A DNA stretch of 25,547 nucleotides, from positions 1-25,547 of IMG/VR virus record IMGVR_UViG_3300005515_000054. The stretch is one strand, 5' to 3'. The notes below the pieces were generated by a model. It was not told the DNA's origin and did not search any database. It saw only the letters and a list, made by a program, of their open reading frames with translations. A program made the translations under genes and the position numbers. The stretch comes from a virus. Shown here piece by piece: positions 1-8,126 of this stretch (the stretch's first letter is position 1; every line of letters begins with the position of its first letter).

Positions 1-70
1 AACGCAACCAGGATATGCGCACTGCCCCTCGTGCCGTCCGAATGAGTTCGAGCACTCTCTAGGACGGCAT

Positions 71-823
71 CTACTGGGCCGCTGCGAGCAGCTTGTCCGT
101 CTCGATCGCGTCGGCCTGGTCGAATAGGTCGGCGGGCGTAGGACGGATCAGTTCGCGGGCGCCGTCGACCGGCCCCGTAAGCCACGTGGCCCAGTCATCG
201 GGCTCGACGTGCACCACCGCCCGCTTGTCCTGCTTTTCGGCGGGCAGCCTCGGGTCCGGCTTGTGCAACCTGGCCAGCAGGGGGTGCCCGTCGCAGTTGC
301 AGGTCAGCATGGTGTACGACGGGACGATCTCGCCCGTCTGCGGGTCGGTCCAGTGGTTCCAGATGCCGGCCAGCATCCATGGCAGGCCGTCGGCCCGCCG
401 CAGCTGCCACCAGATGTTCTTCCCCGTCTCCCAGTTCGGCTCCTGGTACCAGGTGGCGGGGATCAGGCAGCGGCGACCTTCGTTCCAGGCAGCCCGGAAA
501 GTCGGCGACGTCGCGACGGTTTCCGATCGCGCGTTATTGGTGCTGCGCGCCCGGGGCGCGGGTGGCTTCTTCCCTGGCGCGGCCGGCTTGCCCGGGATCA
601 TGTCCTTGCGCGCCGGTGCGCCCGGGCGGATCAGTCCCCACTGGCCGAACTCACCGACCGCCCCGCCCTCGCCGTCCGCTCGCAGGAACAGCCCTGCGTC
701 GAAGGGCCCCACAGTGGGCTTGATGCCCTCGGGCGCCGCCTCGGGCAGCCACAGCTTGCCGAGGTGCCGGCGGACGAAGATCTCGAAGTCGTCCTTCGGC
801 GCCATGTGGTAGAGGTTGCACAT
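71..823 (-). CDS. SRAP (HMCES/YedK-type) abasic-site crosslink protein
   Basis: This 250-residue protein belongs to the SOS response-associated peptidase family. Family members bind single-stranded DNA and form a covalent thiazolidine crosslink between the N-terminal cysteine and an abasic site, shielding it from strand breakage. The key residues are present: Cys2 directly after the initiator Met (exposed once Met is removed), Asn97 in NARSET, Glu128 in the segment after CLIPATWYQEP, and His187 in LARLHKPDPRLP. Length is typical of bacterial members. Phages often carry this family, where it may protect replicating or damaged phage DNA. It sits at the left edge, on the same strand as the late operon but separated from it by the plus-strand zincin gene. 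I see no strong ribosome binding site before the ATG. The stop codon is TAG at 71-73. Confidence 0.9.
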   Translation of the reverse strand: MCNLYHMAPKDDFEIFVRRHLGKLWLPEAAPEGIKPTVGPFDAGLFLRADGEGGAVGEFGQWGLIRPGAPARKDMIPGKPAAPGKKPPAPRARSTNNARSETVATSPTFRAAWNEGRRCLIPATWYQEPNWETGKNIWWQLRRADGLPWMLAGIWNHWTDPQTGEIVPSYTMLTCNCDGHPLLARLHKPDPRLPAEKQDKRAVVHVEPDDWATWLTGPVDGARELIRPTPADLFDQADAIETDKLLAAAQ

Positions 824-888
824 TCGGCGACTCTAGCCTACGCTGCGCCGTCGCATTGGCTCTTCACGGCGCCATCCCACGCGACATT

Positions 889-916
889 GCCCGGCCACGT
901 GCCGGGCATTTTTATT
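889..916 (+). terminator. Candidate rho-independent terminator, plus strand
   Basis: GCCCGGC (889-895), a five-base loop, and GCCGGGC (901-907) make a perfect 7-bp stem followed by ATTTTTATT. The T-rich side lies on the plus strand, so it would stop rightward transcription. No plus-strand gene precedes it in this window, so it may block readthrough from beyond the left edge or antisense transcription across the SRAP gene. Apart from it, the 142 bases between SRAP and the next gene show nothing I can support. Confidence 0.45.
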
Positions 917-965
917 CCGCCTTGCGCGCTGCCGACGTCGATCTTGCGCCGCCTCACTGCCGGGG

Positions 966-1184
966 TCAGGTCTTCAAGTCGGGCTCGACGGGATCCGCCG
1001 GATCGGTCGAGCTGCTCGAAGACAGCGCGATGAACAGGTACGAGGCCCCCAGCATGACGGCCGCGAAGACGACGTGTCCGAACACGTCGCCGTGACCGGC
1101 TCGCCAGTGCGAGATTCCCAACGCGATGCCACCGCCCGCCAACACCGAATGCGCCATCCCGACGACTCGCCAAAGCACTGTCAT
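966..1184 (-). CDS. Small two-helix membrane protein, unknown function
   Basis: This 72-residue protein has two predicted membrane segments, roughly residues 8-26 and 35-54, joined by a short His/Gly-containing turn, then a Ser-rich, acidic, Pro-containing tail (residues 55-72). The ATG at 1184 is preceded on the minus strand by GAGGGCAGGGAA, a plausible Shine-Dalgarno region. I do not recognise the family. A holin or superinfection-exclusion protein is possible from the topology alone, but nothing specific supports either, and the convincing holin is at 15039-15296. A longer overlapping minus-strand frame (838-1356) has the composition of a GC-rich shadow and I do not call it. Confidence 0.55.
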   Translation of the reverse strand: MTVLWRVVGMAHSVLAGGGIALGISHWRAGHGDVFGHVVFAAVMLGASYLFIALSSSSSTDPADPVEPDLKT

Positions 1185-1199
1185 TCCCTGCCCTCAGAC

Positions 1200-1225
1200 C
1201 CTTTATCTTGTATCCACAATGTAAC
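1200..1225. promoter_or_regulatory. AT-rich divergent intergenic control region
   Basis: Between the divergent starts at 1184 (minus) and about 1362 (plus) there is an AT-rich island in otherwise very GC-rich sequence. It contains an inverted repeat TTGT-ATCC-ACAA at 1208-1219. A promoter or operator is plausible for one or both divergent genes. I could not assign convincing -35 and -10 boxes with normal spacing. The remainder of the gap (1226-1361) shows only a bulged CCCCCAG/CTGAGGGGG hairpin without a T-tract. Confidence 0.3.
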
Positions 1226-1361
1226 GGCGAAGACCCCCAGCCCGACCCGAGACTGAGGGGGATGTGAGACGCCTGCAACGCCCGCGCGAGACTTCCGCAC
1301 GGTTCCGACCGGGGCTCCCGGTACGATCGACGCCCGACGTCGCGCATTGACCCCACCTCAC

Positions 1362-2204
1362 ATGACCGCTGAACAGCAAGGGACCTCTACCGGTCGCATC
1401 GATGCGATCGCGGAGCGCTTCGCCTCGAGGTGGCGCGACTGCCCGCCGATCCATGTCGTGGCCACGGCTGCCGACCTGCCCTTCCCCGCTCCCGCCGATG
1501 CCGAGGGCGCCTTCCGGCGCGGCGAGACCTACCTCGTCGCTGGAGCACTGGACCAGCACCGCGCCGTCGAGGTCATCGCTCACGAAGTCGTCGGTCATCA
1601 CGGCCTGCGCCGGACGCTCGGCAGCACCTGGCGGTCCTTCCTGGCCAGCACGCTTGCCGGCACCCGACGCGACCCAGAGCTGCGGGCGGCGCGCCGGCAC
1701 ATCGAGCAGATCTACGCGGCCGACGGCGACACCATCGCGCTGTCCCCGCTCCGCCTCGCCGACGAGATCGCGGCCACGATCGCGGAGCGCTCGGTCGACC
1801 CGAGCACCGGTGCGATGGCGGTGGCGCGGCCGCTGCAGAAACAGGCTGCCGCCGTCGCTGGCCACGTTGCGCGCGAAGTGCTGCTGATGGACCGGCCGGT
1901 GTGCGCCGACCAGTTGCAGGGCACGGTGCTGCTAGCTGAGCGACAGCTCCGCGTCGGTGGGACTTTCTTCGGCTGGCGGCGCCGAGTGGCCCACTGGTAT
2001 GCTGGATTCATGGCGTACAAGTTCGATCCCAACGCCCGCCCGATGAGCCTGCAGGAGGCTCAGGATCTGCTGCGCGCCGAGAACACGCGCCTGCAGACCA
2101 AAGAGGACAACAAGGTGATGGCGCACCTCGGCCTCGCCGCCCTGCTCTTTGCGGTGTTCGGCGGGTCGGTCATCCTCATGATCGTGCGGGGCCTCAGCTC
2201 GTAG
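1362..2204 (+). CDS. Zincin-like metallopeptidase-type phage protein with C-terminal membrane segment
   Basis: This is the only rightward gene in the window (280 residues from the ATG; a TTG five codons upstream at 1347 is an alternative, and neither has a clear ribosome binding site). It carries AHEVVGHHGLR, a HExxxH-type motif that I recognise from zincin-like domains of phage and plasmid polyvalent proteins, where variants such as HEAVGHYGLR recur. The two histidines and Glu would be the metal ligands and catalytic base. An Ala-rich helical region follows, and a hydrophobic segment fills the last 25 or so residues, suggesting membrane anchoring. An internal in-frame ATG at 2010 could start a 64-residue membrane-only product. 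The 3' end overlaps the convergent minus-strand gene by 11 bp (2194-2204). Substrate unknown. Confidence 0.7.
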   Translation: MTAEQQGTSTGRIDAIAERFASRWRDCPPIHVVATAADLPFPAPADAEGAFRRGETYLVAGALDQHRAVEVIAHEVVGHHGLRRTLGSTWRSFLASTLAGTRRDPELRAARRHIEQIYAADGDTIALSPLRLADEIAATIAERSVDPSTGAMAVARPLQKQAAAVAGHVAREVLLMDRPVCADQLQGTVLLAERQLRVGGTFFGWRRRVAHWYAGFMAYKFDPNARPMSLQEAQDLLRAENTRLQTKEDNKVMAHLGLAALLFAVFGGSVILMIVRGLSS

Positions 2205-3537
2205 CCGAGACCTCTGCGCTGGGGAACTGCTTGGCTTCTTCGAGCAGCTGATTCAGCGGCGCCGCGAACCTGATGACGCGCACCGGCTCTTCCTTCGCGA
2301 GCGCGGCCAGCCACTGATGGTGTCCATCCAGGACGTGCCCATCCGAAGAGACCAGAATCGAGCGCTCGCCTCCCTCACGGCTCGCCGCTTCGGCGACCTT
2401 GGTCCGCGACCAACAGGCCTGCGTGGGCTTCAGGTCTTCCGCCGCGATCTCGGCCTGCTCGTGCGGGATGCCGCGCGCCAGCAGGAACTGCGTCAGCGCG
2501 CCGCGATGCTCGGCGCGGATCTGCGGCATGTCCTCGCGCGCAATGCCCCGGTGACCACTCTCGGCAGGAAAGTCGTGCCAGTCGTCCTCTACCCCGCCAG
2601 GCCCTCCGCCCTGGCCCGGATCGCCCTGATCACCGCCGCTACCGCGCGCCGCAGCCGCGGGTTCGATTCCAGGGTCGTCGCCAGCTTCTTGGTCTTGGCC
2701 AAGGTATCGCCGGACGGCGTCTTCTGCAGGTAGGCCATCGAGCACGCTCCTCGCCGCGGTCATGATGTCGCTGATCTCGTCGGGGCGGTCCGCGCTGCCC
2801 GCCAGGAACGAGAAAATGTCCTTGGTCTCCGGGCTGATCCCTTCCTCGGCATCGAGGTCCAGCTCGCCGCCAGCGATCGCCCGCGCCAGTTCGGCGGATG
2901 ACTCCAGCATCACCGGCGCCAAGTCGACGTCGGCGAGCTTGCGTCCCACGGCGGCCCGGTCGGTCGGCGTCGTGCGCACCCTCACCAGCACCGGCTTGCG
3001 CAGCTCGTCGACGACCGCAGGATCGATGCCCAGCCCGGGCGCCTGCTCGCGCAGGAACTGCCGGTAGTCCTCTGCCTTCTGACCGTCGGCCAGGAAGATC
3101 CGCGCCAGCGCGATCGCTCGAGCGTTTCCGTCCTCGACGTGGCCGTCCTCGCCGACGACCGGCGCGCCCTCGCCCGCGGTCTCGGCGGGGCCAAGCCGCG
3201 TCGGATCGAAGTTGCGCACGATGCCGCCCACGCGCTGCTCAAGGTCGGCCCGCTCGCGCTCCGGCGTCGCGATGCCAGCATCGTGCGCGTCGCGCGCATG
3301 GAGATCGGCGTCGTGGGAGGCCGTGATGTCGCCGAGGTCGACGACGGCGAACTGGCCGGCGAGGCCGTCGCCGTCGGCGTCGTTGAACCAGGTCACCGCG
3401 CCCGGGGCGCTGCCGGCCCGCGGCGCTGCCGGCGCGAAGACGTCGGCATCGGTGAGCACGCTCGGCGCCGGCGACTCGCTGGCCGGCTCGACAGCGCCGA
3501 AGACCTCGGCGTCGGTCAGAGGTTGCATGTCGCTCAT
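2194..3537 (-). CDS. DdrB/ParB-type polyvalent protein
   Basis: This 447-residue protein is the last gene of the late operon. The start overlaps the upstream stop as ATGA, which fixes it against the much longer in-frame reading to 4365. The N-terminus has two copies of LTDA[ED]VF (residues 7-13 and 28-34). Residues about 60-190 resemble the DdrB-like ParB-superfamily domain of phage polyvalent proteins, including GHVEDGNARAIALARIF and a following KPVLVRVR strand. A Gly-rich low-complexity linker (298-315) leads to a second ParB/sulfiredoxin-like module at about 355-430 with HVLDGHHQWLAAL. Polyvalent proteins with such domains are often delivered with phage DNA, and the position after the internal virion genes fits that, but delivery is inferred. 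Nuclease or nucleotide-binding activity cannot be decided from sequence. Confidence 0.65.
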   Translation of the reverse strand: MSDMQPLTDAEVFGAVEPASESPAPSVLTDADVFAPAAPRAGSAPGAVTWFNDADGDGLAGQFAVVDLGDITASHDADLHARDAHDAGIATPERERADLEQRVGGIVRNFDPTRLGPAETAGEGAPVVGEDGHVEDGNARAIALARIFLADGQKAEDYRQFLREQAPGLGIDPAVVDELRKPVLVRVRTTPTDRAAVGRKLADVDLAPVMLESSAELARAIAGGELDLDAEEGISPETKDIFSFLAGSADRPDEISDIMTAARSVLDGLPAEDAVRRYLGQDQEAGDDPGIEPAAAARGSGGDQGDPGQGGGPGGVEDDWHDFPAESGHRGIAREDMPQIRAEHRGALTQFLLARGIPHEQAEIAAEDLKPTQACWSRTKVAEAASREGGERSILVSSDGHVLDGHHQWLAALAKEEPVRVIRFAAPLNQLLEEAKQFPSAEVSATS

Positions 3538-5723
3538 TGGGCCGGTCCCCATCCGTTGCCGAGCCAGACGAAGCGGCCGCGAGGCGTCATGTAGACCTCC
3601 CCAACGGCCCTTTGGCTGGGATCGATGTCGCTGGCCTGGTCCATGCGCGCCGCGGCGCTGGCGCCAACGGCCGCCGCGCCCTCGGGGACCGGCGTCTTCG
3701 TCGCGGCGAAGTTGAGCAGCTTCGGCGACGTCACCGCGCGCGCCAGCACGTTGGAGCCCGCGATCGGCGCAGTCGCCGCGATCAGCGGCAGCACATCGCC
3801 ACTGGCCATCGCATGGACGCCCGCAGCGCCGACGCCGGTACCGACCGCGATCTGCGTGCCGGCGGCAGCGGTGCCGCTCGGGTTCGCGAAGACCTTGCCG
3901 CCCTCGCGCCGGGTCTCCGAGATCTTGGCGATCTGGCCAAGACGCTTGAGCAGGTCGTCCGAGCTGGTTGCCCCGAAGATTGTCTGCCGCGCCGGCGGGC
4001 TCATCTTGGCCAGGCTGGTCAGGAAGGTCTCCGGCGAGAAGGCGTCGCCCATCGCGTTCTGCTGGCCGGCGGTGGCACGGCCCATGCGCTGCAGCACGGC
4101 GGCCGCGACCTGGTTGCGCTCCTCCTGCGGCAGCGCCGACATCACGCGCTTGATCACGGTGTCGCCCTCGGCGGTACCGGAGATCGCTGCCGAGAAGACC
4201 TTCTCCGGCGCGTCGCGGCCCACGATGCCGGACAGCTCCTCGAGGCGCTGCATGTGCTGGGAGGTGTACTCGTTGGCCTTCGCCCAAGCCTCCTCCGCGC
4301 GCGGGCCCGCCGCCTTGGCGGCGTCGCCGAGATCCTCGGACAGCGCACCGTAGAGCGCCTTCCACTTCGATCGCGGGACGTCCGACACCAGCGAGCCGTC
4401 GGTGATCTCTTTCCCGACCAGCGTGCGCAGCTTCTTGATGGCCTCATACGGGAGCGCCGGCGGCGGCGACGCCAGCGGCATCACGGAGTTCTGGCCAGGC
4501 ACCTGCGTCGATAGCGTGAGGTCGTCGCCGAGCGCCTTTTCGATGCCCTGCATCTTCGCGTTCTTGAACCACTTCGACAGGTTCGGCGCGCCGTCGATCC
4601 CGGCATTCATCTCCGCCAGGGCCTGACGGGTGCGATCGACGGTGATCGGCTGGCCCTTGGGAAGTAGTTCGCCGAGTTCCTTGTAGAGCCCTGCCTGCAC
4701 CTCCTGGAACCCGCTCTTGAAGGTCTCGACACCGCGCTTGATGGCCTCACCGGCCGTCACCGCGCTCGCGCCCGGGGCGAGGTCGTCGGACAGCTTCTGC
4801 ACCGCGGCCTGCATGTCGTCGGCTTGCCGCTGGGCAAACTTCGAGATCACGCCGGCGCCGCCGGGCACCTTGGCCAGGCCCGACTCGATCGCGCTGGCGA
4901 GACGTCCCTGCGTGGCCTGTGCGAGGCTCGGCGTCGTGCCCGCGGCCTCGTCGAACAGCTGAACGGCCTGCTCGACGCGCTGGCGCCCTTCCTCGCCGCC
5001 GCGCAGCAGCCGCCGCGTCCCCTCGCGCGCCAGCGCCGGGGCGCCGCCGGGCAGCAGCGAGCCGATGATGCCCGCCGCGATCTGCGCGCCGATGCCGCCG
5101 CCGTTCTCACGCGTGACGCCGGCGGCGGTGCCACCGCTGGCTGCCGCTGCGGTCTGCGCGCCCATGCCCTGCTGGAGCTTCGTGCCGACGTTGGCCGCCA
5201 CACTGCTCGCCGATCCGGACAAGACCTTGCCCAGCGCCGCCGATGCACCTGCGCCTGCCATGGCGCCGGCGGCATCGCCGACGACGCGCTCCGTCGCGCT
5301 CTCCGGTGCCGGCAGCCCGACCTTGCTCATGTTCTGCTGCAGCGCGGTCGACGTCGGGATGAAGCGGAAGCCGTTGTTCTCGCCGGCGACGGCATCCGCC
5401 GTCTTGTTGTACGCGGCGCCGAGGACGTCAGCGGCCATGCCGGGCAGCGCCGCGAGGCCCGCGATGCTGTGGCGCACCGTGAGCCCGAGCTGGCGCGCGA
5501 TCTCCTGGCCGGTGCTGCGCGGCGGCGCGGCGGGCGCTTGGACCTGCGAGCCGCCGATCCCGTATTCCGCGTCGAACTGCGCCCGCGCCGCGTCGACCTG
5601 GTCCTTCGGCACCTGCGGTGCGACGACCTGCGTGAAGTACTGGGCGCGCGCTGCCTCCTGGTCCTCGGGCTTCAGCGCGCGGAACTCCGGCGACGCGATG
5701 ACCTCGGTCCACTTCTTGGTCAT
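3534..5723 (-). CDS. Large putative internal virion / DNA-ejection protein
   Basis: This 729-residue protein begins with a short module (residues 1-40, SPEFRALKPEDQEAARAQYF) of a kind common at the N-terminus of large podovirus virion proteins. Ala/Gly-rich hydrophobic segments follow at about 85-115, 150-240 and 615-665, separated by long helical stretches. The alternation of helical and membrane-active segments, the size and the position next to another ejection-type gene suggest an internal head protein that enters the host envelope during DNA injection. The ATG at 5723 follows GGGGAGGCAAGCC, a good ribosome binding site, and overlaps the upstream stop as ATGA. It also overlaps the downstream gene as ATGA. 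No transglycosylase catalytic motif is evident. Function is inferred from context. Confidence 0.6.
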   Translation of the reverse strand: MTKKWTEVIASPEFRALKPEDQEAARAQYFTQVVAPQVPKDQVDAARAQFDAEYGIGGSQVQAPAAPPRSTGQEIARQLGLTVRHSIAGLAALPGMAADVLGAAYNKTADAVAGENNGFRFIPTSTALQQNMSKVGLPAPESATERVVGDAAGAMAGAGASAALGKVLSGSASSVAANVGTKLQQGMGAQTAAAASGGTAAGVTRENGGGIGAQIAAGIIGSLLPGGAPALAREGTRRLLRGGEEGRQRVEQAVQLFDEAAGTTPSLAQATQGRLASAIESGLAKVPGGAGVISKFAQRQADDMQAAVQKLSDDLAPGASAVTAGEAIKRGVETFKSGFQEVQAGLYKELGELLPKGQPITVDRTRQALAEMNAGIDGAPNLSKWFKNAKMQGIEKALGDDLTLSTQVPGQNSVMPLASPPPALPYEAIKKLRTLVGKEITDGSLVSDVPRSKWKALYGALSEDLGDAAKAAGPRAEEAWAKANEYTSQHMQRLEELSGIVGRDAPEKVFSAAISGTAEGDTVIKRVMSALPQEERNQVAAAVLQRMGRATAGQQNAMGDAFSPETFLTSLAKMSPPARQTIFGATSSDDLLKRLGQIAKISETRREGGKVFANPSGTAAAGTQIAVGTGVGAAGVHAMASGDVLPLIAATAPIAGSNVLARAVTSPKLLNFAATKTPVPEGAAAVGASAAARMDQASDIDPSQRAVGEVYMTPRGRFVWLGNGWGPAQ

Positions 5724-7507
5724 GGCTTGCCTCCCCAGAGGTTGCTGTAGTCCGTCGACGCGCCGGATGCAGCGGGAGCGGCCGCTGGAGCTGCGGCGGG
5801 CTTCGAGGCTGCGCCGGCAGGCGCCGGGAGGTTGAACTCCTGCGCGATCGCGGTCTCGCGACGGTCCAGCGCCTTGCGGACCTCGCCGAGCTGCGCGTAG
5901 AGGCCCTCGCGGCCGAAAGACGCCCCCTGGAGCGACGTGGGGCTCGCGAGGGCCTTGTTGATGAGCTCGATGTCGGGGCCGGCCAGCGCGCCCAGCGCCT
6001 GGGCTTCCTTGAACTGCAGCTGCAGGTCGGCGACCAGCGACTGGATCCGGGCACGCGCCTCGGGCGAGATCTGGTCGCCGGGGTTGCGCGGGTTGAAGCG
6101 CCGCAGCTCGGTCTCGTACTCGTTCAAGCCCTGCTTGAGCGAGCGCATCGCGATGTTCATCCGCTGGACCTCGGCAGGGATCTTGCCGGGCCCGCCGCCG
6201 GCCGCAGCGGACTTGTCGCCCGGTCCGCCGGGGATCGCCTCGAGGTGACCGCTGCCGTCCGCCTTCCAGCGATACCCGGTCGGCGGTTCCTTCTTCGCCC
6301 CGAACGCCCCCGCCGTCACAGCGCTGAGCTTGTTGGAGATGGCGGCGCGCTCCTGCGGGTCATCGGTGTTGCCGAGGCCGAGCTGCATCGTGGCGACCGT
6401 GCTCGCGAGCTGGCGCTGCGGCGCCTGGGCGTCGAACGCGGCCTGCTCGCGGCTGTTGGCAGCCGCGGCTCGGTTGTCGGCCCGGACCGCCAGGTTGTTC
6501 CGGAACTCGTTCTGCGCGTAGTTGTAGATCGCCATCGGGTCCTTGAACGCGGTCAGCGCCGAGGCCAGCTGGCCGGTGTCCTTCATGACCGTCGACGGCA
6601 GCTTGCGGCCGTCCGAGGTCTCGCGCTCGATCACGATCTGGCCGCCCTGGCCGCGGGTGACGCTGGTGACGTGGGCACCGTCGGGGATGAAGTGGTTGTA
6701 GAAGTCCTTCACGCCGTCCAGGTCCCCGGCTGCCAGCGCAGCCGAGGCCTTGCCCAGCGCCTGCTCGCGCTCGGCGCCCTCCATCTGCAGCTTGATCATG
6801 GACTGCGCCGCGTAGTCGCGGTAGACCTGGCTCGCCTCGTTGAGCCGGCCGGCCTCGGCCAGCTTCATCGCGCGGAAGCTGGAGGCCGCGAGGTGGTCAT
6901 CCACCGTTCCCGCGCGGGTCGTGCCGTCCTCGCCGCGCAGCCGGTTCTGCAGCCATTCCGAGGTCGCGGCATCGGCGCCGCGGATGGCCTCCTCATCGGC
7001 GTCGGCCTGGTTCGCCTTGAGCAGCGCGCGCTCGTTGGAGGCCTTCTCCCAGGCGAAGCGCTGGTCGTCGCGCTGGCCCTGCTTGATGCTGTTCAGCATC
7101 TGCATGCCGGCCACGGGGTTGCTGCGCGAGATCACGCCGGCCATGGCTTGCTGGCGCGCCGACGTGACCTGGTCTTCGGTCAGCGCGCCATCCGTGCGCT
7201 GGCCCAGGAAGTCGGTGACGCCGCGCTGCGCGATCGTGCCTCGCATCGAAGGGCCGGCAGCCGAGGCGACGTCGTAGCTGCCGTCCTCGTTGGCGGTCAG
7301 CGTGTAGAGCGGCTTGCCGTCGGCGTCCTTCGCGTTCGCGATGGCTTCGAGCTGCTTGCCGTCTTCCGCGGTGAAGCCCTGCGACTTCTCGGGCGTGGCA
7401 CGGGCGATCTTGGACAGCTCCATGTCGTCGAGCACGCGCCCCGTCGTGTCGTAGCCCTGATTGAAGCCCTGGAAGAAGTCCAGGACCGCGTTTCGGTTGC
7501 GTGCCAT
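5720..7507 (-). CDS. Putative internal virion protein
   Basis: This 595-residue protein starts MARNRNAVLDFFQGFNQGYDT, a type of N-terminus I associate with podovirus virion proteins encoded next to large ejection proteins. The body is predominantly helical and rich in Ala, Gln and Glu. A Pro/Ala-rich tail (about 555-585) precedes the end. No enzymatic motif is visible. The start codon follows AGGACTGAA, with the upstream gene's TGA embedded, so the two are translationally coupled. The downstream gene begins inside its stop codon (ATGA). It probably works with the 3534-5723 and 8110-9240 products in genome ejection. That role is an inference from order and composition. Confidence 0.55.
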   Translation of the reverse strand: MARNRNAVLDFFQGFNQGYDTTGRVLDDMELSKIARATPEKSQGFTAEDGKQLEAIANAKDADGKPLYTLTANEDGSYDVASAAGPSMRGTIAQRGVTDFLGQRTDGALTEDQVTSARQQAMAGVISRSNPVAGMQMLNSIKQGQRDDQRFAWEKASNERALLKANQADADEEAIRGADAATSEWLQNRLRGEDGTTRAGTVDDHLAASSFRAMKLAEAGRLNEASQVYRDYAAQSMIKLQMEGAEREQALGKASAALAAGDLDGVKDFYNHFIPDGAHVTSVTRGQGGQIVIERETSDGRKLPSTVMKDTGQLASALTAFKDPMAIYNYAQNEFRNNLAVRADNRAAAANSREQAAFDAQAPQRQLASTVATMQLGLGNTDDPQERAAISNKLSAVTAGAFGAKKEPPTGYRWKADGSGHLEAIPGGPGDKSAAAGGGPGKIPAEVQRMNIAMRSLKQGLNEYETELRRFNPRNPGDQISPEARARIQSLVADLQLQFKEAQALGALAGPDIELINKALASPTSLQGASFGREGLYAQLGEVRKALDRRETAIAQEFNLPAPAGAASKPAAAPAAAPAASGASTDYSNLWGGKP

Positions 7508-7508
7508 T

Positions 7509-8126
7509 TCAGTCCTCTTGCATGGAGCGGATCGCGTTCATCAGGCCGGGCCCGTTCGGCGCGCGCCCGATGAGCTTGCCCTGCCGGTCGTACAGCAGCG
7601 CCTCGTCGCCGTTCACGCTGATCTGGTGGCCATCGTCGAAACGACCTTGGTTGGCGTTGTACTGGGCCAGGGTGTCGTTGTCCGAGAGCTGGACGTCGGC
7701 GTCGACCGGCTTGATCTCGGTCTGGAGCACCGGGCGCTGCTGGCCGCCGCTGCCTCCGCCGAGCCCGATGTCGCCGAGCATGTCCGTGAAGCCGGTTCCC
7801 GGCGTGCTGGACTGGCCGGCGCCAAGCTGAGACGTGCCGTAGTTGCCGGCGATCGAGCCGGCGATCGTCCGGGCAATGCGGTGCATGTTGTGGCCGGCCT
7901 CGGTGTCGATGCCGGCGGCTTCCGCCTTGCGGTAGGTGTCGGCGCTGGCGCCGCCCCACTGGTCGACGAGCGGCTCATCATCCTTGCCGAGCACCTTGTT
8001 CCAGACCTTCGTGCTCGCCGGGTCGATCCCGCCGTACAGCAGGCGCAGCGGGTTGTCCTTGATCTTGCCGGCGATGCCCTTGAGGTTGAAGCCCTCGAAC
8101 TTCAGGACGTCACTGAGCTTGCTCAT
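7509..8126 (-). CDS. Conserved podovirus virion-associated protein, unknown
   Basis: This 205-residue protein has a conserved-looking N-terminus (DNPLRLLYGGIDPASTKVWNKV, residues about 25-46), then Gly-rich sequence at 98-127 and a C-terminal beta-rich segment (GDEALLYDRQGKLIGR). I remember similar proteins between tail and ejection genes of podoviruses but know no function. I chose the ATG at 8126 over the GTG one codon upstream because GAGGTCCGTG gives good Shine-Dalgarno spacing. It overlaps the upstream S74-domain gene by 17 bp and ends two bases before the next start, so it is coupled on both sides. Confidence 0.55.
   Translation of the reverse strand: MSKLSDVLKFEGFNLKGIAGKIKDNPLRLLYGGIDPASTKVWNKVLGKDDEPLVDQWGGASADTYRKAEAAGIDTEAGHNMHRIARTIAGSIAGNYGTSQLGAGQSSTPGTGFTDMLGDIGLGGGSGGQQRPVLQTEIKPVDADVQLSDNDTLAQYNANQGRFDDGHQISVNGDEALLYDRQGKLIGRAPNGPGLMNAIRSMQED

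Noticed and set aside
32-69. Inverted repeat TGCCGTCC / GGACGGCA just downstream of SRAP
   Set aside because: Loop of 22 bases and no T-tract on either strand, so I do not call it a terminator; it may be chance in GC-rich DNA.
93-1033. Plus-strand open frames opposite SRAP (93-812, 209-1033)
   Set aside because: High-GC shadows of the SRAP gene with no domain-like sequence or ribosome binding site.
1230-1262. Hairpin CCCCCAG / CTGAGGGGG in the divergent gap
   Set aside because: It has a bulged A and no T-tract, and the G/C-run composition makes chance pairing likely.
2194-4365. Long 723-residue reading of the ParB-type gene upstream to 4365
   Set aside because: The extra N-terminal part is Arg/Gly-rich shadow of the 3534-5723 gene in another frame. 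The ATGA overlap at 3537 and the clean MSDMQPLTDAEVF start support the shorter gene.
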